Shown: positions 32,802-42,261 of the stretch, piece after piece | Layout: each line of letters starts with the position of its first letter | How positions within the stretch are numbered: position 1 is the first letter of the stretch | Source of the DNA: Acidobacteriota bacterium | GTDB lineage: Bacteria; Acidobacteriota; Terriglobia; Bryobacterales; Bryobacteraceae | DNA: 64,000 nt | Assembly (NCBI GenBank): GCA_025352795.1 | Contig: JANXSF010000088.1 | Location: 62,001 to 126,000, forward strand | Direction: 5' to 3' | Notes under the pieces: generated by a model | What the model was told of the DNA's origin: nothing | What the model saw: only the letters and a program-made list of their open reading frames with translations | Database searches by the model: none | Program-made: the position numbers and the translations under genes

Positions 32802-34205
32802 TTAGTTGGCTCCTTTGCCGGTGACTACATGAGGTATGGTTTTCAAAATAATCTTCCAATCTAACCAGAGCGACCAGTTGTCAATGTACTGCATGTCCAG
32901 CCGCATCCAGGTATCAAAATCCAACGTATCGCGCCCGGAAATCGCCCACAAACAGGTTAGGCCGGGGCGCATTCGTAAGCGCCGCCGCTGCCATCTCTTG
33001 TATTGTTCCACTTCCTGCGGGACGGCGGGCCGCGGTCCAACAAGTGACATGTCGCCACGCATCACGTTCCATAATTGTGGCCATTCATCAATGGAAAACT
33101 TGCGCAACCAACGGCCCACTGGAGTCAAGCGCGGATCGTTGGTGATTTTAAACGCTGTCTGTTTTTCATTCAGGTGGGCCAAGGCAGCCTTCAATTCCTC
33201 AGCGTTATTGCACATGGAGCGAAATTTGTAAAAGACGAATCTTCGGCCATTCAACCCGCAGCGTTCCTGGCTGAAAATCACCGGCCCAGGAGAGGAGAAT
33301 TTAATCGTTGCGGCAATCGCTGCCATCAAGGGGGCAACAACAACTAACGCCAACGCACTCACCATTACGTCGCACACCCGCTTAATCACCAACCGAAATT
33401 CATCATGCGGAGCAGCGGAAAACGTCAGCATAGGTAGCGTTCCCAACTGATCTAAATACATTTCGCTGTTCACGTGTGGAAAGAAATCCAAGGCCAGGCG
33501 GGTGCGCACTCCCTGTTCATCACACAGTAGAAAAGTATTTTCCAATTTGGCCACATCTTCCGGTGGAACTGCAAATAAAATTTCGTCAATGATTTGTGAT
33601 TGCAGCAGCTCGTTCAACTGCTCCATGGGGTAAACCGGCTTGCCACCAATCCGCTGAGTCTTTGGTGATAAAGAAAGATAGCCGCTCAATCGAAACCCGT
33701 AGTGCGATGCTTTATCTACCAAAGCACCTAGTTCCAGGGCTTTTTGCCCGTCACCGGCAACCAAAACGTGATGAACAGATCCAAACCGTTCGCGAATGGA
33801 ACCGTAGAAAGCTCTTGCATTGAGCCGAAAAACGATGAGAAAAAGGCCCCCAAGACTGCCATAAAGCACCAAAAATGCTCGACTAAGATCCAAACGGAGC
33901 GCAAATTGGACCAAAACAATGGTAGTAACGGCGGCAATGGACTGCCGCAGGCCATCGCGGATGATCACCAACGCTTCCGCTGAATCCAGCCGATCATAGA
34001 CCGCCATCCAGCGACCAGCCAACACCCAAGACATTCCGCCAACTACTGCAATCAAAAATTGAAGAGAGGCATCTAAATGGAATCCCCGTTGAAATAGTTC
34101 CACTGATGCACGCAGTCGGTAGGCTGCAAGGAAAGCCATTGTGACCAGTGCCACGTCAGAGATGGCGAACAAAATCCGGGTCTTTCTATGGTGACGGGAG
34201 AACAC
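32802..34205 (-). CDS. Undecaprenyl-phosphate sugar phosphotransferase (exopolysaccharide initiation)
   Basis: 467 residues, the WcaJ/CpsE/WbaP layout. Four or five N-terminal membrane segments (about 10-130) are followed by a CoA-binding-like cytoplasmic domain (about 145-260, 'HHVLVAGDGQKALELG'). A membrane helix near 285 then leads to the bacterial sugar transferase domain with 'FSQERCGLNGRRFVFYKFRS', 'KFSIDEWPQLWNVMRGDMS' and 'LVGPRPAVPQE', the catalytic region. It adds the first sugar phosphate to the lipid carrier. No other polysaccharide genes are adjacent. It is divergent from the TetR efflux operon. Confidence 0.95.
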   Translation of the reverse strand: MFSRHHRKTRILFAISDVALVTMAFLAAYRLRASVELFQRGFHLDASLQFLIAVVGGMSWVLAGRWMAVYDRLDSAEALVIIRDGLRQSIAAVTTIVLVQFALRLDLSRAFLVLYGSLGGLFLIVFRLNARAFYGSIRERFGSVHHVLVAGDGQKALELGALVDKASHYGFRLSGYLSLSPKTQRIGGKPVYPMEQLNELLQSQIIDEILFAVPPEDVAKLENTFLLCDEQGVRTRLALDFFPHVNSEMYLDQLGTLPMLTFSAAPHDEFRLVIKRVCDVMVSALALVVVAPLMAAIAATIKFSSPGPVIFSQERCGLNGRRFVFYKFRSMCNNAEELKAALAHLNEKQTAFKITNDPRLTPVGRWLRKFSIDEWPQLWNVMRGDMSLVGPRPAVPQEVEQYKRWQRRRLRMRPGLTCLWAISGRDTLDFDTWMRLDMQYIDNWSLWLDWKIILKTIPHVVTGKGAN

Positions 34206-34245
34206 GCGTTATACCTTTGACGATATCACGCGGAACAGTTTGTGG

Positions 34246-34278
34246 TAACCTAGTGCTTGCTAGGTTAGTGTCCACTAA
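34246..34278. promoter_or_regulatory. Two palindromes before the TetR gene (operator candidates)
   Basis: TAACCTAG-TGCTTG-CTAGGTTA has perfect 8-bp arms (34246-34267). A second palindrome TTAGTG-TC-CACTAA overlaps its right end (34265-34278) and ends three bases before the ATG at 34282. Two overlapping palindromes between the TetR operon and the divergent glycosyltransferase gene fit autorepression by the TetR protein. Confidence 0.6.
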
Positions 34279-34281
34279 GCA

Positions 34282-34893
34282 ATGAAGCAACGAACGAAAC
34301 TCACCGCCGCTGAACGTCGCGCATCCATCGTGGCTGCGGCCATCCATCTTTTCTCCGCTCGAGGTTTCCGAGGCGTCACCACACGAGAACTGGCAAAAGC
34401 CTGCGGCGTATCAGAACCAATGCTTTACGAACACTTCGCCGATAAGCAGGAACTTTATTGCGCCATTCTGGAAGAAGCCTGCAACGATGGCGATACCGTC
34501 GCTATGCGCATTGATGAAGCCTTTGCAAGCAATCTGGAAGCTCCGGCATTTTTCCGTGCCCTGGCGGAAAGCATCATTAAGCTTTTAGACAAGAATCCGA
34601 ACTATACGCGCCTAATCCTGTTCAGTGCCCTGGAAGGTCACAGCCTTGCGGAACTCCATTTTGAGCATCGAATGAAACCGTTTTATGGCATGCTGACTCG
34701 TCGTATTCGCGACTACATCGCCGCTGGTAGCCTTAATCCGTGCGACCCTAGCGTCGCCGCCCGTGCCTTTATTGGCATGGTCAACCAATATGTAATTTTC
34801 GACCTTCACTTCGGTTTCTCCATCGCGAAAACTTCGCGAAAAAAGGTGATCAATGGCATGGTCGATATCTTCTTGAATGGAGTCTTAAAATAA
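34282..34893 (+). CDS. TetR-family transcriptional regulator
   Basis: 203 residues. The N-terminal helix-turn-helix spans about residues 10-55 ('RRASIVAAAIHLFSARGFRG', 'TTRELAKACGVSEPMLYEHF', 'ADKQELYCAILEE'). The C-terminal ligand domain is AcrR-like. It probably represses its own operon, encoding the RND adaptor and the pump-channel fusion. Its stop codon overlaps the next ATG (TAATG), suggesting translational coupling. Confidence 0.94.
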   Translation: MKQRTKLTAAERRASIVAAAIHLFSARGFRGVTTRELAKACGVSEPMLYEHFADKQELYCAILEEACNDGDTVAMRIDEAFASNLEAPAFFRALAESIIKLLDKNPNYTRLILFSALEGHSLAELHFEHRMKPFYGMLTRRIRDYIAAGSLNPCDPSVAARAFIGMVNQYVIFDLHFGFSIAKTSRKKVINGMVDIFLNGVLK

Positions 34894-36083
34894 TGAAGCG
34901 TCTTACTGTTCTTGCCGCCACCCTCCTGTTTCTTACCTCGTGCTCCAATGAAAAAAAGCTGGCCGCTGAAAAGAAACAGTCCGCCCCAGCCGAACTCTTA
35001 GTAGTCAAAACTGCTGCTGCCGAATCCAAATCCGTGGAACGATCTATCCGTATCACAGGGTCCCTGCAACCCGACGAAACAGCCTCTGTCAGCTCTGAAG
35101 TGGCCGGTCGTATTGCCAAGCTGAATGGTGATTTCGGCCAGGCCGTTCATAAGGGCGATGTGTTGGCGGAACTGGAAACCACTGAGTTCCAAATTGACAT
35201 TGAACGCAAGCGAGCTGCAATCTCCCAAACGCTAGCCCGGCTTGGACTGGACCCGAATAACTTCGATAAGACTCCTGAATCGACCCCCGCCATCCGTCAG
35301 GCGATTGCCCAACTGGAAGATTCCAAGAGCAAGTATGACTCGGCTGCCAAATTGGTTCAAAGTGGCGATATTGCCCGCGAGAGATTCACCGAGTTGGAAA
35401 AATCGTTGCGAGCTCGGGAAGAATCGGTGGCTGCGGCCAAAGATGAGATGCGCACCCAGTGGGCTTCCATCGCTGCTTTGAAAGCCGACCTCCGTTCCGC
35501 TGAAAAACATCGGAGCGACACGCAGGTAAGGGCTCCGTTCGATGGAGTGATCTCCGCCAGAATGGTTTCCCCTGGCCAGTACATGAAGGAAAATACGCCG
35601 ATTGTCACGTTGGTGAAGAACTATCCACTGCGATTGCGGATGGAGGCGCCAGAATCGGCTGCAGCACTGCTGCGAGTGGGAACCGCGCTCACCTTCACCA
35701 CCGATGCGATTCCAGACGAGACCTTCCCCGCAGTGCTTCGGGAACTGAATCCTACTCTAGATCCAAAATCGCGCACGTTGACTGCTGAAGCCCGAGCCAC
35801 TAAGAATGATCCTCGCTTGCGTCCAGGAATGTTTGTCCAAGTGAAACTGACCACTGCCAGTGGATCAAAAATAATTGCCGTTCCTAAACAAGCCATCTAT
35901 TCCGTAGCCGGACTGAACAAATTGTTCGTCATTGCCAACGGACGAGCCTATGAGAAGAAATTCATTCCTGGTCAGGACTTGGGGTCTTTCATAGAAATCC
36001 CCGACGGCTTGGTCAACGAAGGGGATCGGGTAGCGGTGAGCCAACTGAACATGCTCACTGACAAGATGCAGGTGAGGCAATAA
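34893..36083 (+). CDS. RND efflux periplasmic adaptor lipoprotein (MFP/HlyD family)
   Basis: 396 residues. A lipoprotein signal ends in 'LLFLTSC'. The order is typical: barrel-sandwich half ('VSSEVAGRIAKLNGDFGQAV'), a coiled-coil hairpin at about 105-195, the second lipoyl half ('QVRAPFDGVISARMVSPGQY'), a beta-barrel ('LRMEAPESAAALLRVGT') and the membrane-proximal domain. It should join an inner-membrane RND pump to an outer-membrane channel. Here both partners are encoded together in the next gene, three bases downstream. Confidence 0.95.
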   Translation: MKRLTVLAATLLFLTSCSNEKKLAAEKKQSAPAELLVVKTAAAESKSVERSIRITGSLQPDETASVSSEVAGRIAKLNGDFGQAVHKGDVLAELETTEFQIDIERKRAAISQTLARLGLDPNNFDKTPESTPAIRQAIAQLEDSKSKYDSAAKLVQSGDIARERFTELEKSLRAREESVAAAKDEMRTQWASIAALKADLRSAEKHRSDTQVRAPFDGVISARMVSPGQYMKENTPIVTLVKNYPLRLRMEAPESAAALLRVGTALTFTTDAIPDETFPAVLRELNPTLDPKSRTLTAEARATKNDPRLRPGMFVQVKLTTASGSKIIAVPKQAIYSVAGLNKLFVIANGRAYEKKFIPGQDLGSFIEIPDGLVNEGDRVAVSQLNMLTDKMQVRQ

Positions 36084-36086
36084 CAT

Positions 36087-39000
36087 ATGCGCAAACTTGC
36101 TGAACTATGCATTAATCGGCCTGTATTCGCCACCATGCTCATCTTGGCACTGGTTGTGTTGGGTCTGGATTCCTACCGCAAACTGGGCGTCGACTTTTTA
36201 CCGAAAGTGGAATTCCCTATTGTCACAGTCACCACTTCCCTTCGCGGCGCTTCCCCTGAAGAAGTGGAAACTCAAGTCACCAAGCAAATCGAAGAAGCCA
36301 TCAACACAGTTTCCGGTGTGGATGAACTTAGTTCTAACTCTTATGAAGGTCTTTCCCGAGTTACGATCACCTTCGTTTTAGAAAAGGATGCGGAGGTTGC
36401 GGCACAAGAAGTTCGCGACAAAATATCTTCTGTTCTTGGTCAATTGCCCAAAGATGCCGATCCGCCCATTGTAGAAAAACTGGCAACGGATGCCAGTCCT
36501 ATTGTGAGTGTTGTAGTCAGCAGTCCTCGCGATTTGCGTGAGACCACAAAGATTGTGGACGATATTTTAAAGAAGAACCTGGAATCGCTAAATGGAGTTG
36601 GTCAGGTGCGATTCATTGGGGATCGGCGCCGCCAGATCCAAGTTTCTTTAGATGGGGAAAAGCTTTATGCCTATGGTTTGAACATCGATCAAGTTCGCGC
36701 ATCGCTCACCGCACAAAACGTGGAAGTGCCCGGTGGCAGGCTCGATGAAGGCTCGCGCGAATCCAGCGTCCGCACTTTGGGACGCATTGAGCGCCCCGCA
36801 GATTTCGGTCGCATCATTGTTGCCAACGTCGCTGGTACCGCTGTCCGCATCAACGATGTGGGAAGCGTAAGCGATGGGGTGGAAGAAGCTCGCACTCTAG
36901 CCAGGCTTGATGGGGTGGATGGTGTAGTGCTTGCTGTTCGCAAACAATCGGGTACGAATTCTCTGGAAGTTATCAATCGTGTAAAGGAACGGATTGAAGA
37001 AGTCCGTAAATTTCTGCCGCCCGATATGAAGATTGCTTATGTCGGCGATCAGTCGGGCTTCATTCAAGCGTCCTTTGAAGCAGTGCAGGAACATCTGGTG
37101 CTGGGTGGAGTTCTGGCAGGCATTGTGGTGTTGCTGTTTATGCGCAACTGGCGGTCCACTCTGATAGCCGCCATCGCCATACCTGCGTCGATTATTTCCA
37201 CTTATACTCTGATGTACCTCATGGGTTTCACCTTGAACCAGATCAGTATGCTGGCTCTGACATTGATGGTGGGAATCGTCATTGACGACGCGATTGTGGT
37301 GCTGGAAAATATTTTCCGTTTCATGGAAGAAAAGCATCTATCCCCAATAGAGGCGGCTATTCAAGGTACTGCTGACATCGGCCTGGCAGTGCTTGCAACC
37401 ACGTTAAGTCTTGCCGTAGTGTTTCTGCCTGTTGCTACCATGAGCGGAATTGTAGGACGTTTCATGTCCAGTTTCGGCTATACGGCAGCATTCGCCGTGA
37501 TGGTTAGCCTGCTGGTTAGTTTTACGCTGACTCCCATGCTTTGCAGTCGATTCCTGAAAGTGAAGCATGCCGATTCCGGTAAGTCCACCAAAGATAACTG
37601 GGTGTTCCGCATCATTGATTTGCCTTACCAGGCCATGCTGCGCTGGTCCATGAATCATCGCTGGGTAATTGTAGTCATTGCCATGGCGGTCTTTGCTTCC
37701 ATTGGCCCGTTGATGAAACAAGTGGGTATCGACTTTTTACCAAGTGATGATCAAAGTGAATTTGAAGTGCAAGTGAGAATGCCTCCAGGATCTGCGCTGG
37801 AAGGTTCCTCGGAAATCATGAAGCAGATTGAAGCTGACCTCAAAACCTTGCCTGGCGTCCGCAACCTGCTCACGCAGATTGGTGCTGATTTTCAACGACA
37901 AGTAGATCGCGGCAGCGTGCTGGTGGAACTGGTTGACGTCAGTGAGCGCAAGGAATCGCAAAAGCAGTTGATGTTGGATGCGCGTGAAAAATTGCGTAAG
38001 TACAAAGATCTTGTGATTGGCGTTCAGCTTCCAGCGGTGATTCAAGGCGCAGGACCCAACGCTGATTTCCTCTATATTTTGCAGGGCCCAGATCTTTTGC
38101 AATTGGAAAAATATGCCACACAACTGAAGTTGAAATTGCGCGAACTGCCCGGTGTTGCAGACGTCGATAGTACTTACGAAACAGGCAAACCGGAACTGCG
38201 CGTGTTGATCAATCGGGACAAGGCTGCTGATTTAAATGTAAGCGTGGCATCCATTGCCACGGCCATGCGCACCATGGTGGGAGGTGATGAACAGGCAACT
38301 ACGTATCGGGAAGGTGACGACCGTTACGATGTAATGCTACGGGTGGATAAGCAGTTCCGGAATTCGCCAGAAGCGCTGTCCCGTTTGTACGTGCCATCCA
38401 CTTCACTAGGCAATGTGCCTCTATCCAATGTGGCACACTTAAAACGATCAGTGGGACCCATCGGCATTGATCGCTACAATCGCCAACGTCAGATTCTAGT
38501 TTCAGCCAGCGTCACAGGCAATCAATCTCTAGGAACAGTAGTCACTGCGGCAGAAGATTCCATCCGCGAAATGAACTTTGGACCGGAATATCATGCCCAA
38601 ACATTGGGGAAAACCAAAGAATTAGCACGTGCCGGGAAGAGCTACATATTCGCACTGGGACTTTCCATCATATTCATGTACATGATTTTGGCCAGCCAGT
38701 TTGAAAGTTTTGTAGATCCGATTACCATTCTGTTGAGCCTGCCACTCTCCATCCCATTCGCGCTGGTCTCACTCATCCTGATGGGAGAGAACTTTTCCAT
38801 CGTTTATACATCAGTAGGTATTTTGGTGCTGTTTGGAATTGTGAAGAAGAACTCTATTTTGCAGGTGGACCACATTAAGTCACTTCGTCGGCAAGGGCTG
38901 CCACGTGCGGAAGCAATTCTGAAGGGTTGCGAGGATCGGTTACGTCCTATTCTGATGACCACGTTGGCACTGGTTGCCGGTATGATTCCTCTGGCATTGG

Positions 39001-40787
39001 GCAGCGGGGCCGGTTCGGGGACGCGCCGCACGGTGGCCATTGTGGTCATTGGTGGGCAATCACTATGCCTGATACTCACCCTTCTTGTGACGCCTGTTTT
39101 TTACTCTCTGTTCGATGACCTTGCCGCTTTTTTCAAAGGCCGAGTAAAGGTACCGATTGCTGCTACAGGCCTGATTTTATTGTTTGGTCTATCCGCAAGT
39201 GCGCAGCCCCGAATCGGCGTGACGTCAGAACAACGGAAACTCAGTTTGGATGAAGCCACGCAAATGGCGCTGCAAAACAACTTGGAATTGGAAACTGAAA
39301 AAACGAATGTGGAATCCACCCGCGTCGCCATCAAGGCGGCGAAAGGAGTTTTTGATCCGTACTTCAAATACACGCCATCCTTTGAAGATCGCAACACGCC
39401 AACATCCAGTTCCTTGCAGGGCTCAACAGGAAAGTTGAATGAAAAGTATTTCAACAATAACTTTGAGTTCCGGCAGAAGACTTCGTTCTATGGTGGCAGC
39501 GCAACCGCCAACTTCGAGAACTCCCGACAATCTTCCACAAACCCCTTTACCAGCCTTTCCCCTCTTTCCAGTTCGCGCCTTGGCGTCATCTATATTCAGC
39601 CACTGCTACGAAACAGATTGATCGACAAAGATCGTGCCGAACTTTTGATCCGCAACAAGCAAGTGGGTATTTCTGAATTGGAGTTCGAGCTTCGCGCCAT
39701 TGACGTAGTGGCACGTGTGGAACAGGCTTACTGGGACCTAGTGGCAGCCCGTCAAGACCTGGAAGTGAAAACAGAAGCTGTGAAACTGGGGGATGAGCAG
39801 TTGCAGCGAAATCGTCGAATGATTGACGCCGGCACACTTGCTCCCATTGAACTCTCTGCGTCACAAGCAGAGTTGGAACGTCGTAAAGATGGTCTTCTTT
39901 CCGCATTAGGAGTGATCACGGAACTGGAAAATCAATTAAAGCTTCTTTTGGCCCACGACCGTGCATCGGACATTTGGCCCATCGAAATCATTCCCACCGA
40001 TGTGGGATTAACCAAAACTCCAGATGCCAAGGAGCTGGAACCTTCGCTGAAGAAGGCATTGGCACAAAGGCCAGAGTTGCGTCAGGCCGACGAACGGCTG
40101 CTGTTGAACGATATTGACATGCGCCTGAATCGCGAGCAATTAAAAACACAAGTGAACTTTGTAGGCAGCTATTCTCTGAGTGGCTTAGCCGGAACATTGC
40201 GTTCAGGCGACAATCCATTTACAGCATCCAATGTATCGTTATACGACCGATTGAACCGATTGAGTTCGGCCGCAGGCTTGCCACCTTTTATCCCACCAGT
40301 GCAGGGAAACTTGCCTGATTTCTTAGTAGGCGGCTATGGTTCGGCACTGAGCAATATTTTCAAAGGGCGCTACCCAACTGCGCAAGTGGGATTGCAAATC
40401 GACTTCAGTCTGCACAATAACCAAGGAAAGGCGGCAGTGGAACAAACTGTGTTTGCGGAACGAAAATTGAAGATTCAGCGGATGCAGGTTGAGCAAGCAA
40501 TTAGTGTTCAAGTTCGCAATGCTTTGCAGCTTTTGGAAACTTCTGAGGGTCGTATTGTATCGGCAGAAGCAGGCTTCAAAGCCGCTAAAGACAGGCTGGA
40601 AAGCGAAGTTCGTCTATATCAAACGGGGGAATCCACCAACTTCTTTGTGCTTACAAGGCAGAACGAATTTCTGGACGCGCGACGTCGGGAATTGCTTTCA
40701 AAACTGGATTTCAACAAAGCTTCTGCACGACTTTCGCAGGCACTTGGGGAAACGCTCAAGAGTCGAAATATTCGCGTTCGGCCCTGA
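36087..40787 (+). CDS. RND (HAE1-type) efflux pump fused to a TolC-type outer-membrane channel
   Basis: 1566 residues in one uninterrupted frame. Residues 1-1016 are a complete HAE1-type RND pump: TM1 after 'LAELCINRPVFATM', two large periplasmic porter regions, and the TM4 proton-relay motif 'VGIVIDDAIVVLEN'. Its last helix ends with 'VFYSLFDDLAAFFKG'. Residues 1017-1039, a basic start (KGRVK) then 'VPIAATGLILLFGLSASA', read as a classical signal peptide with an ASA|Q cleavage site. Residues 1040-1566 form a TolC-family channel with two OEP repeats (about 1055-1290 and 1310-1560; 'LDEATQMALQNNLELETEK', 'EQAYWDLVAARQDLEVK'). No start codon or ribosome site occurs at the junction. The likely product is a polyprotein cut by signal peptidase. 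Confidence 0.93.
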   Translation: MRKLAELCINRPVFATMLILALVVLGLDSYRKLGVDFLPKVEFPIVTVTTSLRGASPEEVETQVTKQIEEAINTVSGVDELSSNSYEGLSRVTITFVLEKDAEVAAQEVRDKISSVLGQLPKDADPPIVEKLATDASPIVSVVVSSPRDLRETTKIVDDILKKNLESLNGVGQVRFIGDRRRQIQVSLDGEKLYAYGLNIDQVRASLTAQNVEVPGGRLDEGSRESSVRTLGRIERPADFGRIIVANVAGTAVRINDVGSVSDGVEEARTLARLDGVDGVVLAVRKQSGTNSLEVINRVKERIEEVRKFLPPDMKIAYVGDQSGFIQASFEAVQEHLVLGGVLAGIVVLLFMRNWRSTLIAAIAIPASIISTYTLMYLMGFTLNQISMLALTLMVGIVIDDAIVVLENIFRFMEEKHLSPIEAAIQGTADIGLAVLATTLSLAVVFLPVATMSGIVGRFMSSFGYTAAFAVMVSLLVSFTLTPMLCSRFLKVKHADSGKSTKDNWVFRIIDLPYQAMLRWSMNHRWVIVVIAMAVFASIGPLMKQVGIDFLPSDDQSEFEVQVRMPPGSALEGSSEIMKQIEADLKTLPGVRNLLTQIGADFQRQVDRGSVLVELVDVSERKESQKQLMLDAREKLRKYKDLVIGVQLPAVIQGAGPNADFLYILQGPDLLQLEKYATQLKLKLRELPGVADVDSTYETGKPELRVLINRDKAADLNVSVASIATAMRTMVGGDEQATTYREGDDRYDVMLRVDKQFRNSPEALSRLYVPSTSLGNVPLSNVAHLKRSVGPIGIDRYNRQRQILVSASVTGNQSLGTVVTAAEDSIREMNFGPEYHAQTLGKTKELARAGKSYIFALGLSIIFMYMILASQFESFVDPITILLSLPLSIPFALVSLILMGENFSIVYTSVGILVLFGIVKKNSILQVDHIKSLRRQGLPRAEAILKGCEDRLRPILMTTLALVAGMIPLALGSGAGSGTRRTVAIVVIGGQSLCLILTLLVTPVFYSLFDDLAAFFKGRVKVPIAATGLILLFGLSASAQPRIGVTSEQRKLSLDEATQMALQNNLELETEKTNVESTRVAIKAAKGVFDPYFKYTPSFEDRNTPTSSSLQGSTGKLNEKYFNNNFEFRQKTSFYGGSATANFENSRQSSTNPFTSLSPLSSSRLGVIYIQPLLRNRLIDKDRAELLIRNKQVGISELEFELRAIDVVARVEQAYWDLVAARQDLEVKTEAVKLGDEQLQRNRRMIDAGTLAPIELSASQAELERRKDGLLSALGVITELENQLKLLLAHDRASDIWPIEIIPTDVGLTKTPDAKELEPSLKKALAQRPELRQADERLLLNDIDMRLNREQLKTQVNFVGSYSLSGLAGTLRSGDNPFTASNVSLYDRLNRLSSAAGLPPFIPPVQGNLPDFLVGGYGSALSNIFKGRYPTAQVGLQIDFSLHNNQGKAAVEQTVFAERKLKIQRMQVEQAISVQVRNALQLLETSEGRIVSAEAGFKAAKDRLESEVRLYQTGESTNFFVLTRQNEFLDARRRELLSKLDFNKASARLSQALGETLKSRNIRVRP

Positions 40788-40862
40788 TTTTTAATAAACT
40801 GTGGAAAAGCTGTGGGTGTCGGCCATTTGAGTTGTCAGCCACTTTTTGCTTAGTCTAAACCC

Positions 40863-42233
40863 ATGGCGTCAAGCGAACTCGTTTTTCAAAAAGGCTTGCC
40901 CGCCAACCCGGAGGCGGAACGATTTGTCCTAGGAGCAATCCTCATGGACGACACCGCATTCGTGTCGGTTGCGGGCAGCGTTGACGCGGACGATTTTAGT
41001 CTGGAAGGTCATCGCCGTATTTTCACCCGTATGCTGGACCTCAGCGTGCGTGCGGAAAAGATTGACCGCGTAACACTGGCCAACGAGTTAATGCGCTACA
41101 ACCAACTGGAATCGGTTGGCGGCCTTACCTACCTGATTTCGCTGGACGACGGACTTCCGCAAATCTACAACCTGGATAGTTACATCCGCATTGTCCGCGA
41201 AAAATCCATGTTGCGGCGGATGATCATGGCGGCGCAGGCAACCATTGATAAATGCTTGATCGGTGAAGAATCGGCAGATCAGATTTTAGCCACCACTGAA
41301 GAATCGTTGTTGAAGTTGGGTGAGGCGCAGTCCACCACCACTTTGGTGAGTCCGCGGCAGGTGATTGAAACCTTCGAAGGCGGCATCAATGCTTTTCTTG
41401 ATCCATCAAAGAGAATCAAAGGAACCACCACCGGCTATTTGAAGTTAGATGAAATGACAGGCGGCTTCCGCCCCGGCGAACTCATCATACTGGCCGCCAG
41501 ACCCGCCATGGGCAAGACCGCCCTTGCATTAAATATTGGCCAACATGTTTCCATGAATCCAAAAGGGTCACGCGCAGTGGCTGTCTTCTCTTTAGAAATG
41601 TCCAATGAATCGCTGCTGACGCGTATGATTTGCGCGGAAGCTCGCGTGGACCAAACTAAATTCCGCGAAGGATACTTGAACGGCGATGAGCGTCGTAGAT
41701 TGCAGATGGGGACAGCGAATATTGTGGAAGCGCCCATTTTTATTGACGATTCCGCCGGTTCCAATTTGATGGACATCCACGCTAAATTGCGACGCTTAAA
41801 AGCAGAACAAGATTTAGGTCTGGTGATTGTCGACTACCTTCAGTTGATGACTGTTCGTGGAAAATCAGAAAACAGAACTCAGGAAATCAGCACTCTGTCG
41901 CGAGGCCTAAAGCTGTTGTCTAAAGAATTGAAAGTTCCATTCTTGGTGCTCAGTCAGTTGAGTCGCGCACCGGAACAACGGCCTGGGGATCATCGACCGC
42001 AGTTGAGCGATTTGCGCGAATCCGGGTCCATTGAACAAGATGCTGACATGGTTATGTTTGTGTTTCGCGAAGAATATTATAAGCGTGACGATGAAAGTCT
42101 TCGCGGCAAAGCAGAAGTCATTTTAGCCAAACAACGTAACGGTCCCACAGGCACAGCCAAACTCGCCTTTCTGCATCAATACACCAAGTTTGAAAACCTG
42201 ATGGAAGATGTGGGTGGAGACCTTGCCGAGTAG
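40863..42233 (+). CDS. dnaB: Replicative DNA helicase DnaB
   Basis: 456 residues, the normal length. N-terminal DnaG-binding domain ('PANPEAERFVLGAILMDD') at about 8-110, a linker, then the RecA-like helicase domain. Walker A is 'AARPAMGKTALALN' with Lys218; Walker B is 'LGLVIVDYLQLM'; 'LSQLSRAPEQR' and 'SDLRESGSIEQDADMVMF' follow, as in all DnaB. It unwinds DNA ahead of the replisome. The 75-base upstream gap has a TGTGGAAAA one base from a DnaA box, which may be chance. There is no evidence of an intein. Confidence 0.98.
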   Translation: MASSELVFQKGLPANPEAERFVLGAILMDDTAFVSVAGSVDADDFSLEGHRRIFTRMLDLSVRAEKIDRVTLANELMRYNQLESVGGLTYLISLDDGLPQIYNLDSYIRIVREKSMLRRMIMAAQATIDKCLIGEESADQILATTEESLLKLGEAQSTTTLVSPRQVIETFEGGINAFLDPSKRIKGTTTGYLKLDEMTGGFRPGELIILAARPAMGKTALALNIGQHVSMNPKGSRAVAVFSLEMSNESLLTRMICAEARVDQTKFREGYLNGDERRRLQMGTANIVEAPIFIDDSAGSNLMDIHAKLRRLKAEQDLGLVIVDYLQLMTVRGKSENRTQEISTLSRGLKLLSKELKVPFLVLSQLSRAPEQRPGDHRPQLSDLRESGSIEQDADMVMFVFREEYYKRDDESLRGKAEVILAKQRNGPTGTAKLAFLHQYTKFENLMEDVGGDLAE

Positions 42234-42261
42234 TCTGCTGATAAACTAAACAATTCTGTCT

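Noticed and set aside
40801-40815. DnaA-box-like TGTGGAAAA near dnaB as part of a replication origin
   Set aside because: Only one site with a mismatch, no cluster, no dnaA or dnaN nearby.
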